Below are positions 10,322 through 22,214 of a stretch of 64,000 nucleotides of DNA, one piece after another. The position numbers were made by a program, and so were the translations under genes. A model generated the notes under the pieces. It saw only the letters and a list, made by a program, of their open reading frames with translations, did no database searches and was not told the DNA's origin. Position 1 is the first letter of the stretch. Each line of letters opens with the position of its first letter. Source of the stretch: Rattus norvegicus (taxonomy: Eukaryota; Chordata; Mammalia; Rodentia; Muridae). The DNA lies in contig NC_086019.1 of NCBI RefSeq assembly GCF_036323735.1, positions 235,379,602-235,443,601 of the forward strand, given 5' to 3'.

Positions 10322-13078
10322 CTTTGCCAAGTACACAATCCCTTCATTTTACTTTTGACATTAAAAAAAAAAGGACTTCATGAAACAAGACAAAATAACT
10401 TATGATTATATGAAACATAACTGTGACAAATCGTAAAACTATACATATTAATAGAAAAAAGTGTACCTAATTCCTTAAAAGATTTACGACAATAAGCACC
10501 ACATGTGCCCCTACAGTCAAACCGGCCCCGTATCCAGTATGATCGATGCAGCTCGTTTCTCTACATGAGTGTATATAACAATGTACGAGGGCCTACGTGA
10601 TTTATAGAAAACAGATTTCCGCTCTCCCCTCCCCCCAAAGTGCTCTATGTCAGCAACATTACAGAGGACGCTCCTCTGTCTGTACACAATAAATCTCTTC
10701 ATTTTAACACGCGCCATTTTCTCCAATGAGTTTGGTTTTCTCTGTCTCTGTTACTCTATCCACGGCAATAACAACATTGATCTAAACAGTCAGATCAAAT
10801 CAAACACCAAATAATAAAACTGAACATTGTCAATACTTCCAGGCAATAAAGGGGACGGGATGGGGGCACGAGTTCTGGGACAGGGAGACAGGTTAGCCCT
10901 GTTCTAAGCGTGCATGAGTACATTTAGCAGATGGTCACTTGAGGACACTGAATGTGACCAACACTCTTGTCAGGAGACTTTCTGCTGTGGTCAACCAAAT
11001 ACCTTGTTTTTCACTTAAGAATCACCTGGGCCATGTGGTGGAGACCCATGTAAGGGACCATATCTCACTTGGCCAGGGAACGCTTAAACAGTATTTAAGG
11101 GCTGATCATAGGGTACATTACAAGTGACACTTTGAAGCAATCCCTTTAGGGAGTTATGACGATGGATGAAGTCATATTGACCCTATTTTATGGAATAAAA
11201 CAATTAACTTTGTGTTGTGTGTGTTTTCAGGAGCTCTGGTTCTTACTGTTGTTTGTGTTTGTGTTTTTAAAACAGAATGACAGTTTGCATTTGGATGTTT
11301 ATGAAGATGGCTACCCCTGAGGACTAAGAGGGCGAGGAATGGCAGGGAATAATTCTGTTTTCAATGTTTTAAAACACAGACGGAACTTCATGTGAAGGCC
11401 AACGCAAGCGAAGAACGCGCTTCAAGCTGAGGGGACATTCTGGAGCCTAAGGACAGCCAGCTTGCACAATCTGAAGGACCCAGTATGTGTCATGACTCTA
11501 CCCCAGAGCAGTGGCTATTCAGAAATATATTAAGAGGGTCTTTGAGGGGTTGCACAGGGCCTAGCTCCACTCACTTTCTGACAGCAAGAACATCCCTCTG
11601 GAGCTGGATCTGGGGCTGGCCTAGAGATCTGACCTAGTAAGAAGGCCCCGATGACATCAGGTTCTCTGTGGATCCCTCCTACCTAGGTGACCCAGGAAAG
11701 GCAATGTCACTTGGAAAGCTACCATGAGTCCAGAGCCTGGCTCCCAGGTCTCATGTCTCCACTGCAGGGAGAGAAGTCATGCATGGCCTGTGGCCCCATT
11801 CCTTGCTATGCCATCCATAAGCCAGAGTAGAGAGGACTGGCTGTAAGAACCATGGTGCCTCTCCCGTTCCTTCCTCATCATCTGTACGGAATGTGGTGGG
11901 AGTGCCTTGTAAAAGCTTCAGGGTTTAAGAATGGATAGACTCCTCCCTCAAGAGTGTGGTCTCTTTCCTTTCTAGAGTGTGACAAAGGTCAAATGAGGGT
12001 TGCTATCGAATAAGCCAGTGTCAGAGTACGTGTGACCAAGTGTGACAACACACAAGCTCTAGAAGGGTGGTAGTTTCTAGCAGCCTAAGAGCTCACCTGC
12101 AGAGGAAGCTCAATACAGGGGCTCCTTCCTCAAATCTCAGACTAACAAAGAGAATCTGAAGTCTTTTGACTTAGATGCTTGCCTAAGTTTCCTCAAGAAC
12201 ATGGCCTCTTCAGTAACTCCAGGCCAACCAATGTGCTGCAAAAAAACCAAACCAAACCAAAAAACACCAAAAAGGGAAAGAACTCCCCTCTTGGGTTCTT
12301 TATCTGCCCCATTCAATGCCACCTTGGAATGAAGCAGGGCATGAGGTGGAGCCCTTCTGATTTGGGGCCAGGCTCACAGGACTGTCTATGAGGAAACAAG
12401 CAGTTGCAAGACCCACATCTGACACCGAGCTGTTTAACTGTCTCATTGAAAGTGATAATGAGCCCAGTTTCAGGAAGAATTTTGTTTTAGTACTATTTAA
12501 AACATTTTTAAAGAGAAAAAAAAATCTAAAATGTGTGTGAACCAGAATGTTGGAACTGACCAGGTCCTTCCACCCCCCCGAGTCTGGCCTATTTGTGTAT
12601 CCTTCTCCTTAGGACACAGGGCCTTTTGAAGTGTTTTTCTAAAAATGTCACTAGAAAATTATGTCTTACTTAGGCTTATCACAGTTTTATGCTCTGTGAA
12701 AAAAATGCCAGGCCTTCGAAGCAGAGTTCCAAAACACTGCCTGCCTTCTTTGAACCTTCCCAGGAGTTGGTAGCATTTGGTGGGTCGTCAGCGTGTCTGA
12801 CCACAGTCAGGAAAAAGGGAGCGAGGATGTATAAATGGAGCAGAGCAGTGTAGAAGACAGGCTGATGACTGGATCACCTTAGGGAAGTGGGCAAAAGCAC
12901 AAGGAATGACCAACAAAAAGAGGTGCCCTGAGTTTGGCTTTCTGAACAAGCACACATGTGACTCAGCGTGTCCTACTGTTGTCCCAGGCAGAGCAATGGA
13001 GCAAAGGCCGTGCATGATCCCTTCAAATGAAAAGGCTTCCAAGTAGAACCACTGAGCAATCATACATGAGAGGGGGTT

Positions 13079-13205
13079 TTTCTTCAGACAAGGTTTTACT
13101 ATCTACCCCTGACTGGACTGGAACTTACTGTGTAGGCCAGGCTAGCTTCAACTCAGAGTACCTTCTACATGCTGGTATTACAGATGCATGCCCCTATACC
13201 CAGCA
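13079..13205 (-). mobile_element. B1 SINE within the Glis3 3' UTR (sense to the mRNA)
   Basis: The plus strand reads GACAAGGTTTTACTATCTAC, GGACTGGAACTTACTGTGTA, GGCCAGGCTAGCTTCAACTC, GGTATTACAGATGCATGCCC: a moderately diverged B1 on the minus strand, the strand of Glis3. Confidence 0.88.
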
Positions 13206-13238
13206 TATGAGGATTCTTGCAATAATCCTGGAGGCAGG

Positions 13239-13288
13239 CGTGTGTGTGTGGGTGTGTGGGTGGGTGTGTGGGTGTGCGTGCGCGCGCG
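13239..13288. repeat. GTGTGGG / GCGC low-complexity tract in the 3' UTR
   Basis: Tandem GTGTGGG-type units ending in TGCGTGCGCGCGCG. In the mRNA this is CG-alternating sequence followed by CACACCC repeats. Confidence 0.9.
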
Positions 13289-14050
13289 AACTATTCTGTT
13301 TCCCTCAGATAACCTTTACTGAACCGTAAAGCTAGGCCACCAAGAGCTGCATCTGTGGTAAAAATACATGTAGCCAGAGGTGATTAAACTGGTAATAACG
13401 TCTATCAAAAGAATAAACCTTTAAATATTTTTCCTTTAAAAGTAGATGTAAATAGCAAGTCTTTAAAGTTCAAAAACAAAGAAGGTTACAGAATATAAAA
13501 CCTTATTTTGCCATTGGAGAAGCCACTGAGAAGCAACTAGTTAGCACAGGCTATGTAAGACAAATAGTAAAGCCAGAGTTTGAGAGAGTCCGAGGCACAC
13601 CGGGTGTTGGACATGGATTTCCCCCTCCGTGGTTCATGGCTGTGCATCAGTCTCATGAGAAAACACGGGCAAGGCAGCACATTTTGCCTCTGGTACCTAG
13701 GCTGTCTTCTCCTCTGAGAGTCTTTAGCAAGGGGCATCCCATTCATGCATATTCATTGGTGTCTTTTGAGAGCTGGAAGTAACAGGCATCCTTAAAAGTG
13801 AGACTCTAGATTCCCTTTGAAAAGAAATTCCTGCTGGTCACCTGGCCCAGCAAACTGAGGGAAGTTGGTAGAGATGCGAGCATTTCTGAAAAGCCAGGTC
13901 TGACCGTCCAGTCCTGCCTTCCATAGTCCTAGTGACCCTACTGGCTCTATGGATTTGGTTGACGTTCTTCACACGGCTTGCGAGAGTATGAAAATAAGAG
14001 GTGACAAGTCACTTAAAGGTCCCAAATGTGCAGGAGAAGCCTGGGAGCTT

Positions 14051-14187
14051 TCAGCCTTCGGTATACACAGAGGAGAGCTGGCTAGGACAGCGGTCCACAG
14101 CGCTGAGCTGCAAGAACGTGGGATCTTCGGGGCCACTGCGAAGAGATTCACCAAAGAGGCTCGAGGAAGCTGAAGGCAAATCGTACA
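14051..14187 (-). CDS. Glis3: Glis3 terminal coding exon and stop codon
   Basis: Seen: a strong minus-strand acceptor (TTCTTTCTCTTCCAG) at 14188-14202, then TG, which completes a Val codon, 44 codons and TGA at 14051-14053. The peptide opens YDLPSASSSLFGESLRSG and ends RCPSQLSSVYTEG, which I recognise as the extreme C-terminus of GLIS3. Length and phase agree with the preceding exon (2 + 132 + 3 nt). The stop is followed by a long open 3' UTR with no further splice pattern that I can see. Because the stop lies in the last exon, normal transcripts are not nonsense-mediated-decay targets. There is no frameshift or internal stop, so this is the real gene and not a pseudogene; the intact introns also exclude a retrocopy. 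Confidence 0.96.
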
Positions 14188-14895
14188 CTGGAAGAGAAAG
14201 AACACAGACAGTGAGTTCCGCACTCTGCATCCTCCGCGGCTAGCCGGCAAGGTGCTGCTGGGAGCTAGAGAGGAACTGTGGCTCGGTTCTTCTAGGTGTG
14301 TCCTTAGGGAACAAAATGGGAGAAGAGGCTAGCTTGCATGGAGTGGGCTAAAGTGTGCCTTAACACAAAATAGGCCTTTCGCAGAAGAAAAAGTGTTTCA
14401 GGGAGAGAATGGGATTCACAGACAGTAAAGAATATTCCCGAAGAGGGAAACAGAGCAAAGGCAAAAAGAAAGGAAGACAGGTGAGATCAGAGAGTGAGTT
14501 TACACCAGGGTAAGGGTAAATATAGGGAAGATATGTGTAGGCAGCGTGGAGACCCTGACTAGGAAAAGTCATGTGAGCCTCGATGTCCCATCTGTGCGGT
14601 TGATGAGACTGCACACCATTAAGATATTGTAGCAAGAAAGTGGCACAATTCATCACGTGGGCTAGCAAGCAGTACCAGAAGAAGGCACACTGGGAGGCTT
14701 ATGGGAGGAACTGTGGCAGCCTAAGGGAGAACTGATGCCCCCTGAGCAGACTGGGAAAAGGTGAGAGTCAGGGAGCAAGGTACAGATGGGAGGCAGGCAT
14801 CTCAGGGGCAGTTCGAGTGGATTCCATATGGTCCCTGCCAGACCCAGGAAAAGCAGCCAGCCCCTCATCTTGTTGGTTATGGCACAGACACCCAC
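14188..14895 (-). other. Glis3: Glis3 last intron (708 bp)
   Basis: Bounded by the donor GTGGGT at 14890-14895 and an acceptor ending TTCCAG at 14188. It is short compared with the other introns here. I see no repeats and no extra exon. Reading frames across it are continuations of the exon frame; retention would add about 40 residues (starting GGCLCHNQQDEG) before a stop. Confidence 0.9.
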
Positions 14896-15078
14896 CTGTG
14901 ATGCCTGAGTGTGTTGAGAGGGCTCTGTGGAAAACATCAAAACCAGCTTGACCCATGGACGTGGGGACCAGACAGTCCTCAAAGGAAGGCACCATACTGC
15001 AGGAGCTGCTGGATGGCACCGATCTTTGGGAATCAGGGTAATTCGGGGGGCAGAATGTCTGCAACTGGCCATAGAATC
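14896..15078 (-). CDS. Glis3: Glis3 coding exon (second from last) with a PPxY motif
   Basis: Seen: the minus-strand acceptor TTTATATTTTCAG, then 183 nt, then the donor ATCACAG/GTGGGT. Two bases (GA) complete the Gly codon, 60 codons follow and one G is left over. The peptide opens FYGQLQTFCPPNYPDSQRS and ends FHRALSTHSGIT. PPNY (codons 10-13 of the exon, bases 15038-15049) fits the PPxY consensus bound by WW domains. Known: GLIS3 has been reported to partner with the WW-domain coactivator TAZ (WWTR1) and with the ITCH ubiquitin ligase through PPxY-type motifs; that this copy serves either partner is inference. The second half (MVPSFEDCLVPTSMGQ) mixes acidic and hydrophobic residues, as expected of an activation domain. 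A 708-bp intron separates it from the terminal exon. Confidence 0.95.
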
Positions 15079-17204
15079 CTGAAAATATAAACGTGGCGAT
15101 GAGCTATTTAAGGGCAGAAACCATCCCTACCCAGAGAGTATGCCAAAGCTAAACAATTTGTCAAAATGTCCTTGCACTTTGGAGCACATGAGAAGTCTTC
15201 TAAGTGTGTGTTTGGACGGGCTGCATTCAAGGCTTGCCGGCTTGTGACTATTTTCAAAAGAAATGCTCGCATCTTCATCCCTCCCACTGGGATGTACACG
15301 CATCTTAACTTCCTCTTCTTGCATTTCAGTCCATCCTGGTGTTTGACACAGCCCCCTAGAATGCCCTCAGTCATGCCCGGCACAAATACAAAGCCCAGCA
15401 TAGACCGATCTATCCACCTTTCCAGCACTTTAATCTCCTCGTGGTTCTAAATAGGTTCATAGCCTGCCACAGCTATATGTACTGGAACCCACTTCACTAT
15501 TACTGCTGCTGCTCCTTGCAGAGAAAAGGGAAACCTTCTGGAAGGGAATAAATAATACGACACTAAATGAGGAGAGACATCCCAATGCTGAAGACCCCAC
15601 CAACCCTCTGATAACCGTGCTGCATCTCCCTTCGTCTGCTCTGGGTGTCAGTGATGCTTTTCCTGCATCCCCACCTGCTCCTTGTCTATAATTCTCTACG
15701 TCCTCCCCAAGTCTGTCCCTTTCCCTTCTCTCTCTTGGCTCCACGACAGTGTGCATCAATGGATTATTTCCTGAGCGTGTAATATGCTTTTGAAAATGTA
15801 GTAATGCAATCTTCGTTCCACACTCCGCTGACGGGGAGTTGAGGTTCTGCTGATTTCCAAAGCTGTTTACCATTGTGCTTCTCAGCTGTGAAGGTGAATG
15901 TCATTGTCTGCACGGGGCTATTGCGCACACTGACTGAATCCCCAGATAAGGAAGTTCGTTGGTGATGTTTTAAAGTGCTTCAGAAATGTCAGTCATTATT
16001 GACATTATGATTCTGTTTTTAAAGAAGACAAGGGGATTGGTAGAGGAAATGCCTTACGGTTTGTTCTGGAGATACTACCTAATATAGAACATAGAACCAC
16101 TTCACATGACTTTGGAAACCTGGTGTCTTCCACCATTAGAGGCATCTTTTCTTACAACTGGAAAGATTTGGTTGAGACCTTCTCAGTGGGGAAAGGTGGT
16201 GCTCCCTGGTTCTTAGCCCACTTCAAACCATGGGAACTGGGTACATGTGCCCTGGTATAGACACACTCTTCTCTGTTCATCTGGAACCTTAAGCTACCAT
16301 GGTTTACCTTGGCCAACTCTATGGCTGTTGTAAAGATTACTTAAAATATGCTCAACTGTCATCCAGTAAGACACAGACCTCATCCTCTTGGAGCTTATGA
16401 TATAAGACAGAGACAACACACTAAAGTACAGCCCTTTATACGTGTACATTTTATATAGAATCCATAGAAAATATTAACAAGAGGTTTGGGGGAAGGTAAT
16501 TCATCACAGCTTAGACTAAGGCTGTGTCTATGGAAATTTCGCATCAAAGCACAGAGGAACATAGGTAGTGGCTGCTGTTTTTGACTCCCTGTGGCTTTTA
16601 CATGTTGTTAAATGAGATAGGCAGAGACCCAAACAGATCATTCTTAAGCAACTGACAGAAGTAAAGGAAGTCAATCTTTAAGCTAACCAAGAAACGGACA
16701 TTAAAACAACAGTAACATTTCACAGTCTATGCATTCTACTGGCAAAGACTTCTCCTTGGGGCTAAAGTGAGGCTGGAGAAGGAAGCACTCTGCTTAATTT
16801 TGTAGACATTAAGAAAAGAAGATTTCATTTTCCAGATCCTCAAGCAAGTGCCTGACTATCTTCAACTAGAAGGAAGTATACCCATGGATTTTTACCTCTT
16901 TGACAGAGAAGTAATCCTGAAAGACTTTGCTGAAGTACATATTTTGTCAAGATTGTCATTACAGTATGAATGATGAGAACACCAGAGGCCAAATGTCCAA
17001 GCATCAGAGAAGGGGAGAGCACAGAACACTGTATTACCCTGGTACTCACCAAGCATCCTAACGATACCGGCATCGTCTCTTTTTGAAGGCGAGACACAAA
17101 AGGAAGATCTGCTTGTGAAGTCTAAGGACAGGCTAGAGATAGCAAAACATTTTATCTTTGGTTTTCTTTTTGTTCTACTTCTGGCAAGATGTGAATGATG
17201 GTGA

Positions 17205-17330
17205 AAACTGCCTGGGTTCAAATCCTCACAGAAATAGATACCAAATGCATAGTCTTAATCTCTGTGTCTTAACCTGTAAAGTAAGTTAGTGGTAGTGACG
17301 TCACACTGAAGTATAAAAGTTGCAGAAGTT
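17205..17330 (-). mobile_element. MIR-like SINE fragment
   Basis: CTGCCTGGGTTCAAATCCTC, then CTCTGTGTCTTAACCTGTAA and AGTAAGTTAG match the order of an antisense MIR (CCTGGGTTCGAATCC ... CATCTGTAAAATGGG). Confidence 0.6.
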
Positions 17331-18718
17331 AACATTTATATAACATCCAATTATGTTCTCTATAGTTTAATAATATAATTTTATATGTACTTGAAAAATA
17401 GATAAAATTTCAAGTGCAATCACTTTGCCATGAAAATACAGTTCTCAAACAAGATAAATTTGGTTATAGAGTTAAATTTTGAAAAAGGCAAGGTGTCCTT
17501 CAACCAACAAATGTAAGAATGGATGTAACCACAGGCAGTAAATGCTAGTAGGGAATTAAGACTGAATTATTGTAATTTTAAAAGCATATCATGCACTGAA
17601 GAAAATGGAACATTATGGGCTCGTAGGTTCCCAGACATTTCATGAAGTAACATGTACCATGATGTCTTTGTTCCCCTCAGTGGGACCCCGAACAACAAGT
17701 CTAAGAGGTTTGAAAGAACCAGAAATTGAATCTGTCAGCCTGGGTCATCCCTTTGACAGATCTTGACTCTGGGTCCCTCTAGTCAGGCACATGAAAAAGC
17801 ACCACGGGTACATCAAGAAGAAATAATTACCATGGCCTATTGGAATGTAATGTCTCCTTACTGAGCACAACAGACATTTACTATCTATAGCTCCATACTA
17901 GTTCTGTTCAAATTTGTCACCCATAAATCCCCTTGTATCACTCCTTAGTGTAACATTACCCTTCCATGAAGAGAAGGCATTTTTCACTGAACTCCCACAG
18001 CTCTCCAAACAGAAACATCAATCATTCAGGTGCATCGACAGAGACACTCACTGGCCTTTTACGAAAACTAATTCATTCTTTTTTCCTATCTTCCTTCCTG
18101 TCTCTGAGAGGGAGCAGAAATGTCATGTGCTTCAATCTGTATTCTGATATTGTGATGTGTATCAGTTTAAAAGGTTTGTGATACAGCAAAATATAGCCAG
18201 TGATAATAGCCCGTAGGATTCTGGGCTTTATCTTCCACTTGGGACCTAAGGAAGGAGCGAGCAAAGAAGACTATGATTCCTGCCTGGGGACCGTGATCGA
18301 CTTGAGAACCCATCAAAACCCAGAATGTCCCTACCAGCATGTTTAACTACTTTAATAGGTGACCCAGGAAAGGAGGTGCCCCTTCATTAACCGCGGCTCA
18401 CTCCCCTCAGGTAGCCAGAACAGAGACATCAAATACACTGCTGTGGGGGGCTGTGGTCAGTCAACTCAGTTCTCTTCCCGGTGCTACATCCATAAAAGTA
18501 ACAAGTTAAAGAGAACAGTTCCATTAGGATCTTTGTCACGGTCCGAACCTAGAGACGGCCCAGCTCATTTTCCAACGAATGCTCCCTGTATTCCAGTTGG
18601 ATGGGTTTCCAACAGCAAATTTGGAAAGCACCCGCCTTCTCAGACCCAAAGCAAAACCAGGCAAGATTTCAACACGTTGAGAGTATAAAACCTAGGAGTG
18701 ATGGCAAGGTCAGCCAAT

Positions 18719-18742
18719 CTGTCAGTCAGTCAGCCAGTCAGT
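18719..18742. repeat. GTCA short tandem repeat
   Basis: About six imperfect GTCA/GCCA units. Confidence 0.8.
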
Positions 18743-19164
18743 AATGCTCATCAAGTGCTGGGTCAGGTACTGGAGGACAGACCAAAGGAATAGAAGACAG
18801 CAGCTGTCCTTGAGGACCACAAACAGAGCTGGAACAGAGACACACAAACCAACCTAAGCTGGCAAGGGACACTAGCTGTCACAGGTACAAACGCCACCTC
18901 TCCCTTTCACAAGTCACTTCACTTCCATGAATGGGAGGGGCAGATGTAGAATTCGTCTCCTTTTACCTAAATTGAAGCTCCTAAAAGGTCAAGGAGGCTC
19001 ATTCCTCACCTTAGTCTCAATTTTGGCAAGTTTATTTTTCTTTTTAATTGTAGTAAGATTTGGGGCTAATTCTAACAGTGTAGGCTGGCATAAACAATGA
19101 ATAAAAGAAATTACCTTTATTTACATAGTTGACAAGTGGCCAGATATATGCCTTTATAACTGTG

Positions 19165-19167
<3 letters not shown>

Positions 19168-19204
<37 letters not shown>

Positions 19205-19360
19205 TGAGTTAGAGGTATGGGGGCATATATATACACACACACACACATGTATATGTATATATGTATATTTATATATATGTGATATATGTGTGTGTATATA
19301 CATGTATATGTATATATGTATATTTATATATGTGTATATATACACATACATACATATCAT
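19168..19360. repeat. Compound CA / TA-rich microsatellite
   Basis: A pure CA run at 19168-19201, a short spacer, a second CA run near 19230-19247, then a TATATG-rich part in which a 31-bp block starting CATGTATATGTATATATG occurs twice (19246 and 19301) without mismatch. Confidence 0.93.
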
Positions 19361-19526
19361 AATGAAATAAATTAATTTGCAAGATGGCTAAAATTAATTA
19401 CATTTTTTATATATTATGACTTATTTTATTGCCTGTGAATTTCTTCATGCATCACTACAATCCATGCTAAAAGCCTTCTTCTGTACTTTGTCATGGAGGG
19501 TCCCACGGAGGAAGGGATTTCTAGGG

Positions 19527-19690
19527 CAGTGCTGCCTACCAGGACTTTCCTTTGGGGATGGCACTGTTTGTCTGCACTGCCTAACACCGTAGTTACATGC
19601 GGTTATCAAGCTCTGTACTGAATTTTAATGAACTCACACTTAAACAGTCACACATGGTTCACAGTACTACACAAGGCAGAGTAACTCTAG
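19527..19690 (+). mobile_element. MER5-like (hAT-Charlie) DNA element
   Basis: CAGTGCTGCCTACCAGGACT, CACTGCCTAACACCGTAGTT, ACATGCGGTTATCAAGCTCT and TGTACTGAATTTTAATGAAC follow the MER5A/B consensus order (CAGTGCTGTCCAATAGAAC ... CACATGTGGCTATTGAGC ... GGAACTGAATTTT). An ancient eutherian element without coding capacity. Confidence 0.72.
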
Positions 19691-20060
19691 AACAATCCAG
19701 ATTCCCAGGCTTAACCAGCAATGTTCCCAATTAAATTCTTGAAAAGAAAGAAAGAAAAAACTAAAGCCAGAGTCATCTAAGGGTTGAAATAAAAACCAGA
19801 TAAATTATATTAGTCTCTTGGCCTTCAAGACAGTAAGTATATTAGACTGTTACACCTAGCTGTTTCTTACACATTTCTCACTTCAGGCTTGTGGGAAGGA
19901 ACCAAAGCACAAACACACGAGTAAGTAAGAGATAGTCACTCCACTCCCTCTCCTCAGGAAGCAAAGTACTGCTATAGGCTAAACGACCAGGGTGCTCACC
20001 CTTTCTGTGGAGACCCTTTCCATTCTGTACAGCAAGAGCAGCAGAGGGCAGCTTGTGTGC

Positions 20061-20330
20061 AGTATACTCTGGACTCACCCGCCATGCACACAGGAGTGGC
20101 AACACCACAGGTAGGTATCAAGTCTTTGAACCACGTGATGATGAAGCAGCTATAGAAAAGGCCCCACCTTGCTATGCACACGTGTGGACTGTGCACTCTT
20201 TATCCACACGTGTGCATAGCAAGGTGGGGCCTTCTCTATAGCTACCTCACCATCACGTGGTTCAAAGACTTGATACCTACTTGTGGTGCTGCCACTCCTG
20301 TGTGCATGGGGGTTGAGTCCAGAGTATACT
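20061..20330. repeat. Long inverted repeat: 128-bp arms, 14-bp spacer
   Basis: The left arm 20061-20188 and right arm 20203-20330 are reverse complements with 8 mismatches and no gap (about 94%). The spacer is 20189-20202. The outer ends are AGTATACT. I find no flanking target-site duplication and no match to a SINE, L1 or transposon that I know. It lies in a Glis3 intron and would form a long hairpin in the pre-mRNA. Confidence 0.97.
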
Positions 20331-21314
20331 ACTCATAGACTATAATTTTGTGGATTACTTTAGGTAGTGCCGAATTTTTGCCCTTAGTTATATGAAGGGA
20401 TATGGATGAAGCCAAGTGATAGGCTGTGGGAGGAGTCCTATCAGCATACACAGAGGAAATAGATTTTCCTTCGCACCTGCGATTTATTTTTCTCCAGTAC
20501 TCCAAGGGCTCTTTGTAGACTGCCCTGGAGATCTTTGACCTTCTGCCCTTGAGAAGTATTCAAATATCTCCCTACCAGCCAAGTCCCAGGAGAGGAAAGG
20601 GATTAACCTAAGCACAAAACTTTGCTGTCAATCTAAAACTGCCTTGAGAAACAGTTTCAAAAAATGATACATGCATGCATTTCTATTATCATCTCTACTT
20701 CACACACTTTCCTCCAAACAAAACAAAACCATGTTCCATGAAGACAGGGACCTCATCCAACTTGTCACTGTTCACAGAACAATTCTAAAACAACCACCGT
20801 ATAGTGGTCTCTCAATGAACTTTTGTGTGGCAGGACATCTGTGTTACTTTAACCATGGAGTGATGGACAGAGTTCTACCATCCATTTCTCCTAAAATCAC
20901 TTAGTAGACACTTGGCGGCCCTCCCCTCTGCATGTGAGGAAGCCTCATCTCTGTGGATGCCTTAACTACTGTGCGGTCTTCAGTTTCACTCAGCATTGGG
21001 CTACAAGAGTGAGATAGAACAGAGGAGGGGTTGCTGTACCCAGAGATGTCGAGCATGGGAAAGACAAAAAAAGGCCACCGAAAGTGGAGTCCCGCTGAAA
21101 CAGCCCTCTCTGCACTCTGGAGATGAGGGCCAACCTTCAGTCAAGCGGGTCCTACTCAAGTTAAAGCTCATGGTCACTAATAGCAGACTGGGAGTCTGCA
21201 CATGCGTCCACGGTAAAAACACATTCTAGCTACTTTTCTGTTTGTGTGGTAAACAAAAACAACATGGAGAAGGAAGGGAGTATTTCTTCTTCCTCTCCCA
21301 GGTACTTCATCACT

Positions 21315-21600
21315 GAGGAAATCAGGGCTGGACATCAAGGTAGGGACTGAAGTAGAGACCACATAGGACCTCTGCTTGCTTGCCTGCTCTCTCTGGCTTG
21401 CTTGTCTACCTTCCTTTATATATACCCCAGGGCCAGTGACCCAGGGATAGCACTGCCCACAGTGGACTATCCATTAGCAATCAATGAAGAAAATTCGCCA
21501 CTGGTCATTCTGATGCAGGGAATTCCTCAATTGAGTTTCCTCTTCCCAGGTGTCTCAAGTTTTTGTCAGGTTGACAATAACTAGCTCAGAAAATACTCTC
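21315..21600 (+). repeat. Third copy of the old rodent repeat seen at 1271-1682
   Basis: CTCTGGCTTGCTTGTCTACC, CCAGTGACCCAGGGATAGCA, CTGCCCACAGTGGACTATCC, CAATTGAGTTTCCTCTTCCC and TTGTCAGGTTGACAATAACT match the family order (lid of the unit missing). Confidence 0.55.
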
Positions 21601-22214
21601 TCTGAAAATAGACATTTTAATGGAAAACAAGAGAAAGGGTGGGAGAACAAGACAGACAGACAGAGGGTCCACATCACAGCTCTAATTCTCTTAGAAGTGA
21701 GACCTTCCTCCTTTGAATCCCCTTACATTACAGAGGCCAATGCAAAGAGAGGATTAATAGGCAAGCAGCCCGTAAACCACCATCGGTTTATAGACTGGAG
21801 GCAAAGCGTTATCATACTGATTCTACACACTCCAGACAGCTTTGCTCAGACAGCTGCCTGGGGGACTACACATTTGCTCTTTGCCAGATACCTTAATGTC
21901 AAGACACTCTAAAGAGCCCTAGCTAAAACAAATGGCAGGGCAGCAGAAGACAGCTTAAGACTTTCTAACTGGTATTCTGTTCACTTGATACCAGGGGAAT
22001 GAAAGAGGAAACTCATCCAACTATACTAGTATGTCTAAAGAGCCAGACATTTGGAATTATTTACTAGTCTAGCCTTACCTTAATGCAAATCAGCGACTGA
22101 ACTAAAACAGGCATTACACAACTGTCTACTAAGTCCAGGGCTCTTGTGGCAGTTCCTACACACAGAAATTTCCAGAGAATAGTTTGCTTAGTGCTATACC
22201 ATCCACTTGATTCA

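Larger units (their letters stand above)
10296..14050 (-). other. Glis3: Presumed Glis3 3' untranslated region
   Basis: Begins after the TGA at 14051. The left end is inferred from an AATAAA at 10316-10321 (minus strand) and a U/GU-rich stretch at about 10215-10245. That gives roughly 3.75 kb, in line with my memory that mammalian GLIS3 mRNAs have multi-kilobase 3' UTRs. Contents: a B1 SINE in sense orientation relative to the mRNA (13079-13205), a CACACCC/CG-alternating low-complexity tract (13239-13288), A+T-rich stretches near 12480-12530 and 13380-13500, and scattered retained CpGs (for example 11380-11420 and 10500-10700). No competing coding exon is visible. The exact cleavage site needs 3'-end RNA data. 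Confidence 0.65.

Noticed and set aside
14662..15072. 136-codon minus-strand frame overlapping a Glis3 exon
   Set aside because: It is the wrong frame of the exon at 14896-15078; the real frame gives FYGQLQTFCPPNY.
15457..15873. 138-codon minus-strand frame in a Glis3 intron
   Set aside because: No acceptor/donor pair keeps the Glis3 frame through it, and the known C-terminal order is complete without it.
19166..19360. Coding frame of Tyr/Ile/His repeats
   Set aside because: Pure translation of a CA/TA microsatellite.
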